A stretch of DNA of 64,000 bases. Source: Pandoraea pneumonica (GTDB lineage Bacteria; Pseudomonadota; Gammaproteobacteria; Burkholderiales; Burkholderiaceae). Position 1 is the stretch's first letter, and every line of letters begins with the position of its first letter. The DNA lies in assembly GCF_902459645.1 (NCBI RefSeq), contig NZ_CABPSK010000002.1, forward strand, positions 372,001 through 436,000, given 5' to 3'. The position numbers were made by a program, and so were the translations under genes. The notes beneath the pieces were generated by a model that was given only the letters and a program-made list of their open reading frames with translations, was not told where the DNA came from and did no database searches. Positions 63,311 to 64,000 of this stretch are shown here, piece after piece.

Positions 63311-64000
63311 GCGACGAACTCCATAACGCCTCGTTGCTCGACCTGTTCCGCATGGAGACGGAAACGCAGGCGCAGGTGCTCGGTGACGGCCTGCTGGCGC
63401 TGGAACGCGCACCCACCGATGCCACGCAACTGGAAGCCTGCATGCGCGCTGCGCACTCGCTCAAGGGCGCGGCGCGAATCGTGGGGGTCGACGCTGGGGT
63501 GGCCCTGGCTCACGTGCTGGAAGACGCGTTTGTCGCGGCACAACGCGGCACGCTCAAGCTCGATGGCGCGTATATCGACCGCTTGTTGCAGGGCGTGGAT
63601 TTGCTCATGCGCATGGCGCACCCGCCGGGTGGCGACATGGGCTGGGCGCAGGGCGCAGGAAAAGCGGAAATCGACGCGTTCGTGAGCGCGCTGACGTCGC
63701 AACTCGCCGAGTTGCCGGAGTTGCCAGAGAAGGCGGCGCAAGCTGACGCCGAAGCGTTCGACTATGCGAGCTACGGAATGTCGACCTCCGACGCCGAGCC
63801 GTTGCCGCCCGCGCTCGCTTCGTTGAGTTCGCCTATCGAGTCACACAGCCCTGACGAACTCGCCGTGTTGCACGGCACCCACGATGCCGATGAGCGTCAC
63901 GACCCTGCCGACGGCGACAGTGCCTCCCGTGCGCTGCGTGTTTCCGCCGACACCCTGAACCGCCTGCTGCGGTTGTCGAGTGAAGCGCTCGTCGCGTCGC
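63307..64000 (+). CDS. wspE: CheA-type hybrid histidine kinase WspE (3' end outside window)
   Basis: The ATG at 63307 overlaps wspD. 231 codons are visible and the frame is open at the window edge. The N-terminal HPt domain contains the phospho-accepting His in MRAAHSLKGAARIVGVDAG (about 40-58). After a Pro/Asp/Glu-rich linker, ALRVSADTLNRLLRLSSEAL marks the beginning of the CheA dimerisation domain. In Wsp systems this kinase phosphorylates the diguanylate cyclase WspR and the methylesterase WspF, which would be encoded just outside the window. Confidence 0.9.
   Translation, partial: MSDELHNASLLDLFRMETETQAQVLGDGLLALERAPTDATQLEACMRAAHSLKGAARIVGVDAGVALAHVLEDAFVAAQRGTLKLDGAYIDRLLQGVDLLMRMAHPPGGDMGWAQGAGKAEIDAFVSALTSQLAELPELPEKAAQADAEAFDYASYGMSTSDAEPLPPALASLSSPIESHSPDELAVLHGTHDADERHDPADGDSASRALRVSADTLNRLLRLSSEALVAS

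Overview
The window is a dense, high-GC proteobacterial chromosome segment. Burkholderiaceae-type trimeric porins, DUF4148 secreted proteins, a roughly 2,000-residue UvrA and many LysR/MFS pairs point to the Burkholderiaceae. Pandoraea is my best guess, from gene content only and without any database search. No rRNA, tRNA, CRISPR array, insertion sequence or prophage was seen, so most of the window looks like ordinary chromosome with a few accessory insertions.

Layout. 1-2.7 kb: the end of a TetR regulator, a RidA-family deaminase and an NlpC/P60 lipoprotein. 2.8-7.1 kb: an iron-uptake unit transcribed leftward (FecI-type sigma factor, FecR-type regulator, STN-containing TonB receptor) behind a 16/19 Fur box. 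The same intergenic region holds a consensus LexA box that faces a double-length UvrA (7.3-13.3 kb). 13.5-20.5 kb: a porin, then a leftward unit IclR - OPT transporter - class V PLP enzyme - dipeptidase E - DUF1177, probably for uptake and breakdown of an unidentified peptide. 20.7-22.8 kb: a lone GHKL-ATPase/PD-(D/E)xK protein, the best candidate for an undescribed defence gene. 23.3-26.8 kb: malate synthase G and a DUF445 membrane protein. 27.0-33.2 kb: a purine-salvage locus (porin, Tat-exported nucleoside hydrolase, LysR regulator, NCS2 permease, adenosine deaminase). 33.3-37.4 kb: small secreted proteins, a metabolite:H+ symporter and an iron alcohol dehydrogenase. 37.6-38.8 kb: a Fic protein whose promoter and start codon lie inside two copies of a 44-bp three-box operator. 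38.9-42.6 kb: uppP, metY and a frameshifted alpha/beta-hydrolase. 42.67-42.91 kb: about 22 tandem 11-12 bp repeats that resemble DnaA boxes. 43-55.3 kb: small proteins, two LysR/MFS divergent pairs, ModE, an EAL phosphodiesterase and a fosmidomycin-resistance type exporter. 55.5-58.8 kb: an RpiR regulator divergent from a class III aminotransferase and a BKACE enzyme, probably amino-acid catabolism. 59.0 kb to the end: wspA-B-C-D-E, with wspE cut by the window edge. These form a surface-sensing pathway that normally controls c-di-GMP.

The most noteworthy items are the GHKL-nuclease gene, the helically phased DnaA-box-like array, the duplicated operator around the fic start codon, and the OPT/PepE/DUF1177 operon, whose PLP enzyme has Asn at the usual PLP-binding Asp position.
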